DNA of 64,000 nucleotides from the NCBI RefSeq assembly GCF_009811755.1, contig NZ_BLIV01000004.1, positions 248,001 to 312,000 of the forward strand, in the 5' to 3' direction. The translations under genes were made by a program, and so were the position numbers. This DNA comes from Roseobacter cerasinus (GTDB taxonomy: Bacteria; Pseudomonadota; Alphaproteobacteria; Rhodobacterales; Rhodobacteraceae). Positions within the stretch are counted from its first letter, which is position 1. The number at the start of each line of letters is the position of its first letter. Below the pieces are notes generated by a model, which saw only the letters and a list, made by a program, of their open reading frames with translations, was not told where the DNA came from and searched no databases. Of the stretch, positions 1 to 8,564 are shown in pieces.

Positions 1-2
1 TG

Positions 3-509
3 TCGCATGACCTGCTGAAAGGGCAACTCACGCCGAATATGTCGGAGAAATCCGAACTGATGGCGGCGCGGCTCTCGATGGCGGCGGCAATCGTGGTGGC
101 GGTGCTTCTGGGGCTCAATCCACCGGGCTTTGCGGCGCAAACCGTGGCCCTGGCCTTTGGTCTGGCAGCAGCTTCGATCTTCCCGGCGCTGATGATGGGG
201 ATCTTCTCGACCCGCATCAACAACTCCGGTGCCGTGGCGGGCATGCTCGCAGGCCTTGCGGTCACGCTGCTCTACATCTTCCTGCACAAAGGCTGGTTCT
301 TCATCCCGGACACCAACACGTTCACGGATGCTGACCCACTCTTGGGCCCGATCAAGTCGACCTCCTTCGGTGCCATCGGTGCTGCGGTCAACTTCGCGGT
401 GGCCTACTTTGTCTCCGGCATGACCAAGGAGACCCCGCAGGAAATCAAGGACCTCGTCGAAAGCGTGCGCATCCCTCGTGGGGCGGGCGTAGCTGTCGAA
501 GGTCACTAG
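3..509 (+). CDS. Sodium/solute symporter, C-terminal part (partial at window start)
   Basis: The reading frame is open from the first bases of the window, so only the last 168 residues are present. They contain at least three hydrophobic segments (around residues 24-44, 47-68 and 75-92) and a last one near residues 124-142, followed by a short hydrophilic tail. The spacing and the 'FSTRINNSGAVAGML' stretch resemble the C-terminal helices of ActP-like (VC_2705-type) members of the SSS family, which import acetate or other monocarboxylates with Na+. The substrate cannot be told from this fragment. The next gene (cNMP/CBS/DUF294 protein) is a common neighbour of such symporters, which supports a regulated carboxylate uptake unit. 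Confidence 0.8.
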   Translation, partial: SHDLLKGQLTPNMSEKSELMAARLSMAAAIVVAVLLGLNPPGFAAQTVALAFGLAAASIFPALMMGIFSTRINNSGAVAGMLAGLAVTLLYIFLHKGWFFIPDTNTFTDADPLLGPIKSTSFGAIGAAVNFAVAYFVSGMTKETPQEIKDLVESVRIPRGAGVAVEGH

Positions 510-522
510 GACTGCCTGACAT

Positions 523-540
523 CGCCACGCGTGCGTGGCG
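523..540. other. Short perfect hairpin downstream of the symporter
   Basis: Arms CGCCACG (523-529) and CGTGGCG (534-540) enclose a 4-base loop. It lies 14 bases after the symporter stop. There is no T-tract, so it is more likely an RNA 3'-end stabiliser or part of an attenuator than a classical terminator. Confidence 0.45.
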
Positions 541-560
541 GTGCCTCCCAAATCAGGCCC

Positions 561-589
561 GTCCTGCCCGAACCTCCCTCGGGCAGGAC
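561..589 (+). terminator. Strong intergenic hairpin (terminator or attenuator-like)
   Basis: An 11-bp perfect stem, GTCCTGCCCGA (561-571) with TCGGGCAGGAC (579-589), and a 7-base loop lie between the symporter and the next gene, 24 bases before its start codon. No U-run follows. It could reduce read-through or protect the upstream mRNA end. Confidence 0.45.
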
Positions 590-612
590 ATCCCGCTTAA
601 AGAGGCTGACAC

Positions 613-2433
613 ATGCCCCTTACCGCTGAGCTCAGACAATTCCTCGCTTCCGTGCACCCTTATGACAGCCTGTCGGACGCGGATCTCGACACGCTGGCGC
701 AGCTTTGCGAGGCGCAAACCTTTGCGCCCGGAGAGACGGTGTTTGCGGTCGGAGATACTGCGACACGCCTCTACATCATCGCCGCTGGTGAGGTCGATGT
801 GACCGACGAGGCGGATGTTCAGATTTCCATCCTCGGGCCGCGCAACTCCTTTGGCGAGCGGGCCTTGCTGCGCGGTGAAGATGCCAGCCGAACAGCGACA
901 ACGACCCAGGAAACGACACTGATCGTGATGTCGTCGGAGACGTTCTTTGCGCTGATCGACGCTCACGCAACTGTTGCAAAATTCTTCGACCGTCGCCGCC
1001 CGCCGCGCTCGGATCAAAAAGACCTCACCATCCTGCCGGTGGGGCAGCTTATGACGCGCGACCCCATGACCTGCCCGCCTGAGACGTCGATCCGCACGGC
1101 CGCAGGTCAGATGCATGCCAGACATATCTCGTCGATCTGTGTCAGTGGCGCAGGTGGCTTTGAAGGCATTGTGACCCTGCGCGATATCAATGGCCGCGTG
1201 GTGGCGGAGGGGGGCGACTCAGCGGCCCCGATCTCTACCATCATGACGGAAGCCCCCCTCACGCTGGCACCAACCGCCTTGGTCACCGACGTGCTGCACC
1301 TAGTGGTCGAACGCGGCATCGGTCATGTGCCCATTGTCGACGGCGCGGAGCTTGTGGGGATTGTGACCCAGACGGATCTCACCCGCGCGCAGGCGATGTC
1401 CTCCGCCGATCTGGTGGGCCGCGTGGCCAAGGCCGCAGACGCGGGTGAGATGGCCCGCGTCACGGCCCAGATCCCAGATCTACTGGTGCAGCTGGTCGAA
1501 GCGGGTAACCGGCACGAGGTCGTTACGCGCCTCATCACCGACATCGCCGATACCGCGACCCGGCGCTTACTCGCGCTCGCCGAAGCGGAACTTGGCCCGC
1601 CGCCTGTCCCCTACCTCTGGCTCGCCTGCGGATCACAAGGGCGGCAGGAGCAGACGGGCGTGTCGGATCAGGACAACTGCCTGATCCTCTCGGACGATGT
1701 GACCGAAGCGCAGATGCCCTATTTCACAGACCTCGCCAAATACGTGAGCAACGGACTCGACACCTGCGGCTACTTCTACTGCCCCGGCGACATGATGGCG
1801 ACCAACCCGCGCTGGTGCCAGCCGCTGCGGGTCTGGCGCGACTATTTCCACGGCTGGATCGCGACGCCGAACCCCGAAGCGCAGATGCTCGCCTCGGTCA
1901 TGTTCGACCTACGGCCCATCGGCGGCGACCAGAACCTCTTCAGCGACCTGCAAGAGACCACTCTGGCCGAAGCCTCCAAGAACTCCATCTTCACCGCGCA
2001 TATGATCGCCAATTCGCTCAAGCACCAGCCGCCACTGGGCCTCCTGCGCGGGCTTGCCACGATCCGCTCGGGCGAGTACCGCAACCAGCTGGATCTCAAG
2101 CACAATGGCGTCGTACCTGTGGTCGATCTGGGCCGGGTCTACACTTTGCAAGGCCAGCTCAAGTCGGTGAGCACCCGCGCCCGACTGGAGGCGGCGCAGA
2201 AGGCGGGCGTGCTCTCGGCGTCCGGCGGGGCCGATCTGCTGCACGCCTATGATCTGATCGCGACCATGCGGCTGGAGCATCAGGTGACCCAGATCAAGGC
2301 AGGCCAGAAACCCAACAACTATCTTGATCCCGCAACGCTCTCGGATTTCGCCCGCAGCCACCTGCGCGACGCCTTCGTGGTTGTGAAGACCATGCAATCC
2401 GCTGTGGGATCGGGCAAAGGCGCGCTAGGATAG
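613..2433 (+). CDS. Cyclic-nucleotide-binding / CBS / DUF294 nucleotidyltransferase-like signalling protein
   Basis: 606 residues. An N-terminal cNMP-binding domain (about 20-130, with 'GEVDVTDEAD' and 'GPRNSFGERALLRGE') is followed by a CBS pair (about 140-265), then a DUF294 putative nucleotidyltransferase domain (about 290-430, motif GSQGRQEQTGVSDQDN) and the DUF294 C-terminal helical domain. Proteins with this architecture are thought to sense nucleotide state; the GSxGR...D-x-D signature is that of the nucleotidyltransferase fold, but the reaction is not known to me. It follows a symporter gene, with which such proteins are frequently paired, so control of uptake or acetate metabolism is an inference. 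An AGAGG ribosome site lies 8 bases before the ATG. Confidence 0.85.
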   Translation: MPLTAELRQFLASVHPYDSLSDADLDTLAQLCEAQTFAPGETVFAVGDTATRLYIIAAGEVDVTDEADVQISILGPRNSFGERALLRGEDASRTATTTQETTLIVMSSETFFALIDAHATVAKFFDRRRPPRSDQKDLTILPVGQLMTRDPMTCPPETSIRTAAGQMHARHISSICVSGAGGFEGIVTLRDINGRVVAEGGDSAAPISTIMTEAPLTLAPTALVTDVLHLVVERGIGHVPIVDGAELVGIVTQTDLTRAQAMSSADLVGRVAKAADAGEMARVTAQIPDLLVQLVEAGNRHEVVTRLITDIADTATRRLLALAEAELGPPPVPYLWLACGSQGRQEQTGVSDQDNCLILSDDVTEAQMPYFTDLAKYVSNGLDTCGYFYCPGDMMATNPRWCQPLRVWRDYFHGWIATPNPEAQMLASVMFDLRPIGGDQNLFSDLQETTLAEASKNSIFTAHMIANSLKHQPPLGLLRGLATIRSGEYRNQLDLKHNGVVPVVDLGRVYTLQGQLKSVSTRARLEAAQKAGVLSASGGADLLHAYDLIATMRLEHQVTQIKAGQKPNNYLDPATLSDFARSHLRDAFVVVKTMQSAVGSGKGALG

Positions 2434-2437
2434 GCTT

Positions 2438-2956
2438 ATGTTTGTCGAACTCATCGCCACCATCTTCGCCGGGATCGCCTGTGCTGGCCTCGCCATGTTG
2501 CTCAACATCATGACGGGACGGCGACTGCCGAAATGGGTGATGCCGGTGGCGGCGGGCGCTGGCATGATCGGTATGACCATCTCGAACGAATACACCTGGT
2601 TTGGCCACACGGCAGAGCGCCTGCCCAAGGGCGTCGAGATCGCAATGACAGTGGATGAGCAAGGCTGGCTGCGCCCCTGGACACAGGTCTGGCCCTATAC
2701 CAAGCGCTTTGTCGCTGTCGACACGGGCACCGCGCGCAAACATCCCGATTTGCCCGAGCAGCGGCTTGCCGATATCTATTTCTTTGGCCGCTGGTCACCG
2801 GTGAATCAGGCGCCGATGCTCTTTGACTGTGGTCAGGCGCGCTCGGCCCTTCTGATCGACGGCGCCGAATTTGCCGCCGATGGCACCGTCAGCAATGCGG
2901 AGTGGGAGGGCGTGCCCGAAGGCGACCCGATCCTGCAGATGGTGTGCGAGACCTGA
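2438..2956 (+). CDS. Small membrane protein of unknown function
   Basis: 172 residues; starts 4 bases after the preceding stop and ends 1 base before the exonuclease gene, so the three genes form one operon. Two N-terminal hydrophobic helices (about residues 4-26 and 33-50) are followed by a soluble domain of about 120 residues. I recognise no catalytic motif. The domain contains 'TRFVAVDTGTARKHPD'-like sequence and a single Cys near residue 130. Its fixed place between a cNMP/DUF294 protein and a membrane-anchored DnaQ-like exonuclease suggests it belongs to that module. Confidence 0.75.
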   Translation: MFVELIATIFAGIACAGLAMLLNIMTGRRLPKWVMPVAAGAGMIGMTISNEYTWFGHTAERLPKGVEIAMTVDEQGWLRPWTQVWPYTKRFVAVDTGTARKHPDLPEQRLADIYFFGRWSPVNQAPMLFDCGQARSALLIDGAEFAADGTVSNAEWEGVPEGDPILQMVCET

Positions 2957-2957
2957 G

Positions 2958-4346
2958 ATGTTCACCACCCTCTCCCTGCGCCTGCGCGTCTTTCTCTTCT
3001 TCTGCCTCGTGGCCGCTGCAAGTGCTGCGCTGGCGGCGGGGGCGCTGAGCTTTGGCTGGTCGCGGGGCGAGCCGGGGCTGCCTGCTGGGCCTTTCGTCAC
3101 TGCCTTTGTGATGTTTGCCTTTCTGAATACCGGCTTTGCGCTCGGCATCTGGGTGCTCTTTGATGAGAACATGGCCAAGCCGATCACACGGCTGTCCGCA
3201 GATCTGCGGCTGCGCGCCCATGCGGGCGTCGCGGGCGAGGTCGACACGGATGCGGCGCGCTATCTCGGCGATTTGGCCCCGGCGGCCAGCGCCCTGTCCG
3301 AGAGCATGAGCAGCGCGGCAACAGGCACCGCCGCCGAGATTGCGCGCGAGACGGAGCGTCTGACGGCGGACCGGGACCTGCTGACCGCCCTGCTCACCGA
3401 GATTCCGGTGGCCACGATCCTGCTGAACCCCGCGCGCGAGATCGTGCTCTACGACGGGCAGGCGGCTGAAGTGCTGTCACAGGTCGCGCCGCCGCGTCTG
3501 AAAGCGCCGCTGGGTGACTATCTTGAGATCAGCGGCGAGGGCCCTGCGGCGGATGGTGCCGTTGACCTGCGCGCGGTGTCGGGCAAGGCCCGGTTTACAG
3601 GGCGCCTGCGGGCTCTGGGCGATGACGGTCACGTGCTGCTGATAGATGTGGAGGAGGCCCCGGGGCGTCCTATCGACCCTCGCCCGCTGGTCTTTGATTT
3701 CGATTTGATGACGGCCTCCGAGACAGCCGATATCAAGGACACGCCCCTGCAAGACCTCTGCTATGTGCCCTTTGACACAGAGACCACCGGCCTCAGCGTT
3801 GAGACGGATCACATCGTGCAGATTGGTGCGGTGCGGGTGTTGAACGGTCGGGTGATCGAAGGCGAGAGCATGGATCTCTACGTCAACCCGGGCTGCCCGA
3901 TCCCGCCGGCCGCGACGCGCATTCACAGCGTTACCGATGCTGATGTGGCCGGTGCGCCGGACATCAGCGAGGCGGGGCAACGCCTGCACCATTTCGCGCG
4001 TGATGCTGTGCTGGTGGCGCATAACGCGCCGTTTGACATTGGTCTTCTGCGGCGGTGCGCGCCGCAGATGGGGGTGACGTGGGAGCATCCGGTGCTAGAT
4101 ACGGTGCTGCTCTCCGCCGTGGCGTTTGGCATCACGGAAGATCACTCGCTTGATGCGCTCTGCGATCGGTTGGAGGTGGCACTGCCCGATGTGGTGCGCC
4201 ACACGGCTTACGGCGATGCGCTGGCCACGGGGCAGGCGCTGGTCAAGCTGTTGCCGCTGTTGCAGGCGCGGGGCTTGCGCACCTTTGGCGACGTGATGGC
4301 GGAGACGCGGCAGCAGAGCCGTCTATTGCAGGACCTCAATCCCTAG
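2958..4346 (+). CDS. Membrane-tethered DnaQ-like 3'-5' exonuclease
   Basis: 462 residues. Two transmembrane helices (about 8-33 and 47-70) are followed by a helical linker of about 190 residues and a C-terminal DEDD-family exonuclease domain (about 268-440). Motif ExoI is FDTETTG (D and E near residues 272-274), ExoII is HNAPFD, and ExoIII is HTAYGDALAT, all intact, so it should be active on 3' ends. An in-frame ATG exists upstream at 2871, but 2958 is chosen because it starts just after the preceding stop and gives a normal hydrophobic N-terminus. The exonuclease domain resembles the proofreading subunit of Pol III, but membrane tethering and the cNMP/CBS neighbour argue for a signalling or nucleotide-turnover role rather than replication. 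Confidence 0.85.
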   Translation: MFTTLSLRLRVFLFFCLVAAASAALAAGALSFGWSRGEPGLPAGPFVTAFVMFAFLNTGFALGIWVLFDENMAKPITRLSADLRLRAHAGVAGEVDTDAARYLGDLAPAASALSESMSSAATGTAAEIARETERLTADRDLLTALLTEIPVATILLNPAREIVLYDGQAAEVLSQVAPPRLKAPLGDYLEISGEGPAADGAVDLRAVSGKARFTGRLRALGDDGHVLLIDVEEAPGRPIDPRPLVFDFDLMTASETADIKDTPLQDLCYVPFDTETTGLSVETDHIVQIGAVRVLNGRVIEGESMDLYVNPGCPIPPAATRIHSVTDADVAGAPDISEAGQRLHHFARDAVLVAHNAPFDIGLLRRCAPQMGVTWEHPVLDTVLLSAVAFGITEDHSLDALCDRLEVALPDVVRHTAYGDALATGQALVKLLPLLQARGLRTFGDVMAETRQQSRLLQDLNP

Positions 4347-4672
4347 TGCGAGATCATCCACGGCCGTTTGGTTGGGAAGCTCTTGGAGCCGTCGGGGCGG
4401 TACAGCGTCTTGTTCGACACTTTCTTGCCACCACCGCAGCATCCGCAACCCGGCCCATGCGCGCTGCGCTTGGGGCTGTCGGCAGAGCGTTCGTTGGTTT
4501 CATGCGCGCGTCGGGTTGCCGAGGCCATGCCCGAGATATGCGGTACGGAGAACATGACGCGCGGTGCGGTTTGGCCGCAGGCGGGGCAGTCGCAGGGGTC
4601 GGCGAAGGCCGACATGGGCGCGGTTTCTTCAAAGACGCCGCAGTCGGTGCATTGGTATTCGTAGATGGGCAT
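4343..4672 (-). CDS. fmdB: FmdB family zinc-ribbon protein
   Basis: 109 residues. It opens with the family-typical MPIYEYQCTDCG and has a CxxC...CxxC zinc ribbon (CTDC near residues 8-11, CPAC near 33-36), then a basic tail with a Cys/Gly-rich stretch (GCGCCGGG). FmdB proteins are putative regulators first described next to formamidase, where they accompany amide-inducible expression. It is the last gene of the minus-strand amide operon, downstream of fmdA. Its stop codon and that of the convergent exonuclease gene both lie in one CTAG (4343-4346). A longer in-frame start exists but the MPIYEY start fits the family. Confidence 0.88.
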   Translation of the reverse strand: MPIYEYQCTDCGVFEETAPMSAFADPCDCPACGQTAPRVMFSVPHISGMASATRRAHETNERSADSPKRSAHGPGCGCCGGGKKVSNKTLYRPDGSKSFPTKRPWMISH

Positions 4673-4695
4673 AAGGGGGTCTTCCAATAGAGGAT

Positions 4696-4718
4696 GTCGG
4701 CGCCGATGTGGCGCCGAC
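4696..4718 (-). terminator. Hairpin between fmdA and fmdB
   Basis: A 9-bp perfect stem, GTCGGCGCC (4696-4704) with GGCGCCGAC (4710-4718), and a 5-base loop lie 9 bases after the fmdA stop. No strong U-tract follows on the minus strand. It probably reduces read-through into fmdB or stabilises the fmdA message. Confidence 0.5.
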
Positions 4719-4727
4719 CAAAAGGTG

Positions 4728-5957
4728 TTAGAGATCGGGCGCCAGGGGCACATCGATGCTGCCGTCGAGGTACTTCGTCGGCCCCTCGGCATTGGGCATC
4801 ATGTCCCATTCGAAGATATCATTGGGCAGCCAGAGCGTGGCACAGGCGTTTGGAATGTCCACGACACCAGAGATATGCCCCTGCACCGGCGCGGTGCCGA
4901 GGATCGCATAGGCCTGCGCGCCGGAGTAGCCGAATTTCTTCAGGTACTCGATGGCGTTGAGGCACGCCTGCCGATAGGCGATATGCACATCGAGGTAGTG
5001 CTGTTCGCCCTGCTCGTCGACCGAGATGCCTTCGAAGATCAGATAATCGTTGTAGGCGGGCGTGATCGGCGAGGGTTTGAAGATCGGGTTCTTGATCCCG
5101 TATTTCGCCATGCCGTCCTTGATCAGCGAGACCTTCAGGTGCAGCCAGCCGGCCATTTCGATAGCCCCGCAGAAGGTGATCTCGCCATCACCCTGGCTGA
5201 AGTGCAGATCCCCCATCGAAAGCCCGGCGCCGTCCACATAGACCGGGAAATAGATCTTGGAGCCGCGGGAGAGATCCTTGATGTCGCAGTTCCCGCCGTG
5301 CTCGCGCGGCGGCACGGTGCGCGCGGCCTCAGCGGCGGCGGCGTCGCGCGCCTCCCCTTTCATGGCCCCCATATGCGCGCTTTGCGTGTTGGGCAGGGCG
5401 GCCAGCGGCGGTGTGCGGTCGGGGTCGGTGTTGAAAAGCGCGGTTTCGCGGCTGTTCCACATATCCAGCATCTTGCGATCCGGCAGACAGCCGATCAGCC
5501 CGGGGTGGATCAGCCCTGCGTATTTCACGCCGGGCACGTGGCGCGATTTGGTGAACATCCCGTCAATGTCCCAGATCGACTTCTGCGCCTCGGGGAAATG
5601 TTCGGTCAGAAAACCGCCGCCATTCTGTTTGGAGAAGAACCCGTTGAAGCCCCAGAGCATCTCCTCTTTGGCGCCGATGTCGAGAATATCAACAACCAGC
5701 AAATCGCCCGGCTCCGCGCCCTTCACGCCGATGGGGCCGGAGAGGTAATGCACCTGCTCCAGCTCCACGTCCCGCACATCCGACGCATCGTCGTCGTTCT
5801 TGATCTGCCCGCCGGTCCAATCATAGGTCTCGATCTTGAAATCATCGCCCGGCTCGACCCAGACGTTGATCGGTATGTCCGGGTGCCAGCGATTGTGCAC
5901 ATTCTCATTGGTGTGTGGGCTTTCGCTGAGCTCTACGGAAATCAATGTGTCAGCCAT
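4728..5957 (-). CDS. fmdA: Formamidase (acetamidase/formamidase family)
   Basis: 409 residues, full length for the FmdA/AmdA family. It hydrolyses formamide to formate and ammonia (EC 3.5.1.49) in the cytoplasm, with possible side activity on acetamide or other short amides. Family features visible are the N-terminal 'HNRWHPDIP' and 'GDDFKIETYDWTGGQ' segments, the 'EPGDLLVVDI' strand, the 'HPGLIGCLPD' segment, and the 'YCGAIEMAGW'-like central region. A good ribosome site (AGGAGG) lies 5 bases before the ATG. It follows the ABC transporter ATPase gene by 21 bases, so imported amide is hydrolysed by the product of the same operon; the formate and ammonia feed C1 and nitrogen metabolism. Confidence 0.93.
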   Translation of the reverse strand: MADTLISVELSESPHTNENVHNRWHPDIPINVWVEPGDDFKIETYDWTGGQIKNDDDASDVRDVELEQVHYLSGPIGVKGAEPGDLLVVDILDIGAKEEMLWGFNGFFSKQNGGGFLTEHFPEAQKSIWDIDGMFTKSRHVPGVKYAGLIHPGLIGCLPDRKMLDMWNSRETALFNTDPDRTPPLAALPNTQSAHMGAMKGEARDAAAAEAARTVPPREHGGNCDIKDLSRGSKIYFPVYVDGAGLSMGDLHFSQGDGEITFCGAIEMAGWLHLKVSLIKDGMAKYGIKNPIFKPSPITPAYNDYLIFEGISVDEQGEQHYLDVHIAYRQACLNAIEYLKKFGYSGAQAYAILGTAPVQGHISGVVDIPNACATLWLPNDIFEWDMMPNAEGPTKYLDGSIDVPLAPDL

Positions 5958-5978
5958 GTCTACCTCCTGTTTTGGTCT

Positions 5979-6668
5979 TCATACGGATAGGAATTTCGAG
6001 ACCTTGGCCTCGTCGAGCCCCGCGCGCGGGCTGTCGTGCACGAAGGTGCCGTTTTCGATGACCATCACGCGGTCAGCGACATCGAGCGCGAAGCTCAGCA
6101 CTTGTTCGGAAACGACGATGCTCAGCCCCTTTTCATCGCGGATGCGGCGCAGAGTGCGCGCCATCTCGCGGATGATCGACGGCTGAATGCCTTCGGTCGG
6201 CTCATCCAGCAGCAGCACCTTGGGGTTCGAGGCCAGCGCGCGGGCAATGGCCAGCTGCTGTTGCTGGCCACCGGATAGGTTGCCACCCCGGCGGTTCTTC
6301 ATCTCCAGCAGCACCGGGAACAGCTCGTAGATGTCCTCGGGCACGTTCGACTGGCCGGTCACAGTCAGCCCGGTTTCCACGTTTTCCTGCACGGTCATGG
6401 CGGAAAAGATCATCCGCCCCTGCGGCACATAGGCGATGCCGCGCGCCACGCGCTGGTGCGATTTCAGCCCGGTGATCGCCTGATCTCCCACCGAGACATC
6501 GCCGCCCCGTTCAGGCACGATGCCCATCAGCGTCTTCATCAGCGTGGTCTTGCCCATGCCGTTGCGGCCCATGATCGCCACGATCTCGCCGGGGGCCACA
6601 TCAAGGTTCAGACCGTGCAGGATTTCGCTTTCGCCGTAAGCCGCGCGGAGGGATTTCACATTCAGCAT
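5979..6668 (-). CDS. urtE: Urea/short-chain amide ABC transporter ATPase (UrtE/LivF-like)
   Basis: 229 residues. Walker A GRNGMGKTT, signature LSGGQQQQ, Walker B VLLLDEPTEGIQP and the switch region are present. The 'GRNGMGKTT' and 'TEGIQPSI' forms are characteristic of UrtE-type subunits. An ATG 39 bases upstream is in frame, but the internal ATG at 6668 has a clear AAGGAG ribosome site and begins 13 bases after the urtD stop, so it is preferred. Together with UrtD it energises the UrtB/UrtC permease pair. Confidence 0.92.
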   Translation of the reverse strand: MLNVKSLRAAYGESEILHGLNLDVAPGEIVAIMGRNGMGKTTLMKTLMGIVPERGGDVSVGDQAITGLKSHQRVARGIAYVPQGRMIFSAMTVQENVETGLTVTGQSNVPEDIYELFPVLLEMKNRRGGNLSGGQQQQLAIARALASNPKVLLLDEPTEGIQPSIIREMARTLRRIRDEKGLSIVVSEQVLSFALDVADRVMVIENGTFVHDSPRAGLDEAKVSKFLSV

Positions 6669-6681
6669 CTTGGTCTCTCCT

Positions 6682-7422
6682 TCAGTGGCCCAAGTAAACT
6701 TCGACAACCTTGGGATCGTTCTGCACCCGCTCCATCGAGCCTTCGGAGAGCGTTTTGCCCTGGTGCAGCACGGTCACGCGGGTCGCGATGTCAGCGACAA
6801 AGCCCATGTCATGCTCGATCACGATGACGGAGCGGTCCTGGATGATGCGGTTGAGCAGCTCGGCGGTTTTCTTGCGCTCGGCCACCGACATACCGGCGAC
6901 CGGCTCATCGAGCATCAAAAGCTCCGGGTCCTGGATCAGCAGCATTCCGATCTCCAGCCATTGCTTTTGCCCGTGGCTGAGAAAGGCGGCCTTTTCGTCC
7001 AGCTGATCGGCGAGGAAGATGGTTTCGGCGATCTCCTTGATCCGCGCCCGCACATCCGTATCGCGTTTGAAGACCAGCGCGCCAAAGACGCTGTGGCCCT
7101 TGGGATAGCTGAGCTCCAGGTTTTCAAAAACGGTCAGGTCTTCGTAAACCGAAGGTGTCTGGAATTTGCGGCCCACACCGGCATTCACGATCTGGTCTTC
7201 GCGCATGGTCAGAAGCTCTTGGTCGTGGAATTTGACCGACCCTGCGGTGGCCTTGGTGCGGCCGCAGATCAGATCCAGCACCGTGGTCTTGCCGGCCCCA
7301 TTCGGCCCGATGATCACGCGGCATTCGTTCGGCTCCACGTAAAAGCTCAGCGCGTCGACCGCCTTGAACCCGTCGAAGGAGACGGTGAGGTCTTCGACTT
7401 TCAGGATGAAACGCTCTTGCAT
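6682..7422 (-). CDS. urtD: Urea/short-chain amide ABC transporter ATPase (UrtD/LivG-like)
   Basis: 246 residues. Walker [10 protein letters not shown], a signature region ending LSHGQKQW (the family-typical degenerate LSHGQ form of UrtD), Walker B LLMLDEPVAGM and the H-loop IEHDMGF are visible. The LSHGQKQW variant distinguishes UrtD from ordinary LivG. It starts 5 bases after the urtC stop in the same operon. Confidence 0.92.
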   Translation of the reverse strand: MQERFILKVEDLTVSFDGFKAVDALSFYVEPNECRVIIGPNGAGKTTVLDLICGRTKATAGSVKFHDQELLTMREDQIVNAGVGRKFQTPSVYEDLTVFENLELSYPKGHSVFGALVFKRDTDVRARIKEIAETIFLADQLDEKAAFLSHGQKQWLEIGMLLIQDPELLMLDEPVAGMSVAERKKTAELLNRIIQDRSVIVIEHDMGFVADIATRVTVLHQGKTLSEGSMERVQNDPKVVEVYLGH

Positions 7423-7427
7423 GTCGC

Positions 7428-8552
7428 TTACTCCGCCGGGGCGCCGTCGGGCGCAGATTTGTCAGCGGGCGCCTTGCCCAGCAGGGCGAGCAGCCGCGGT
7501 TCGATCTTCTCAGACCAGACCCCTGCGAGGCCGTTGGGGAAGAGCATCACCACCGCGATGAACAAGCCGCCCAGGCCAAAGAGCCACAGCTCGGGGAAGC
7601 TTTCGGAGAAGGTGGTTTTGGCCCAGTTGACCAGCAGCGCGCCATAGACAGCGCCGAGGATCGACAGCCGCCCGCCCACGGCGCAGAAGATCACCATTTC
7701 AATCGAGGGCACGATGCCCACGAGCGTTGGCGACATGAAGCCCACCTGCAGCGTGAACATGGCCCCGCCGATGCCCGCGAAGGCGGCGCCCAAGCAGAAG
7801 ATGAAAATCTTGAAGTTTGCCACGTTGTAGCCCGAGAAGCGCACCCGGTCCTCCTGATCGCGCATTGCGATCAGGAGCCGCCCAAGCTTGGATTTGCGCA
7901 CATATTGCGCCGCGAACAGCACCGCAAAGAGCAACACACCGTTCACGAAGTAAAGCGTGGTCTTGGCCTCGTCGGTGCGAATATCCCAGCCCAGCAGCGT
8001 GCGCAGATCGGTGATGCCGTTCACGCCGCCGGTATAGCCTTGCTGGCCGATGATCAGGATTGTCAGGATGGCGGCAAATGCCTGGGTGATGATGGCAAAA
8101 TAGACCCCGCCGACGCGCCGGGTGAACATGGCCACCCCGATGATGAAGGCGAAGACCACAGGCACCGCCACCACCGCAAACAGGGCCAGCGGCAGCGAGT
8201 AGAAGGGCTGCCACCACACCGGCAGTTCGGTCAGCTGGTTCCAATCCATGAAGTCCGGGATGCCGGGGGTGGATTGGATCGACGTGTTCTCGGGCGTGGA
8301 GGCTTCGAGCTTGAGGAACATCGCCATGCAGTAGCCGCCCAGGCCAAAGAACACGCCCTGCCCAAGGCTCAGGATGCCGCCCGCGCCCCAGCAGAGCGCG
8401 AGGCCCACGGCGACAAACGCGTAAGTGAGGTATTTGCCAAAGAGGTTGAGGCGGAAGCTGTCCAGCATCATCGGAAAGACGATGAAGATAAGCGCGGCAA
8501 GCAAGGCAAAGCCGATCATCTCTTTGCGGCTGAGGAAGGCGGAGGATTGCAT
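7428..8552 (-). CDS. urtC: Urea/short-chain amide ABC transporter permease (UrtC/LivM-like)
   Basis: 374 residues with about ten hydrophobic segments and the LivM-type signature 'GAGGILSLGQGVFFGLGGYCMA'. The hydrophilic loop at about residues 87-117 and the tail after residue 350 are typical of UrtC. It forms the membrane channel with UrtB. The gene follows urtB by 12 bases. Confidence 0.92.
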   Translation of the reverse strand: MQSSAFLSRKEMIGFALLAALIFIVFPMMLDSFRLNLFGKYLTYAFVAVGLALCWGAGGILSLGQGVFFGLGGYCMAMFLKLEASTPENTSIQSTPGIPDFMDWNQLTELPVWWQPFYSLPLALFAVVAVPVVFAFIIGVAMFTRRVGGVYFAIITQAFAAILTILIIGQQGYTGGVNGITDLRTLLGWDIRTDEAKTTLYFVNGVLLFAVLFAAQYVRKSKLGRLLIAMRDQEDRVRFSGYNVANFKIFIFCLGAAFAGIGGAMFTLQVGFMSPTLVGIVPSIEMVIFCAVGGRLSILGAVYGALLVNWAKTTFSESFPELWLFGLGGLFIAVVMLFPNGLAGVWSEKIEPRLLALLGKAPADKSAPDGAPAE

Positions 8553-8564
8553 CTGGCTGGGTCC

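Noticed and set aside
4665-5990. Long plus-strand open frame of 441 codons opposite fmdA
   Set aside because: It is antisense to a well-conserved formamidase with a good ribosome site; its composition (His/Arg/Gly rich, no domain) is a GC-bias shadow.
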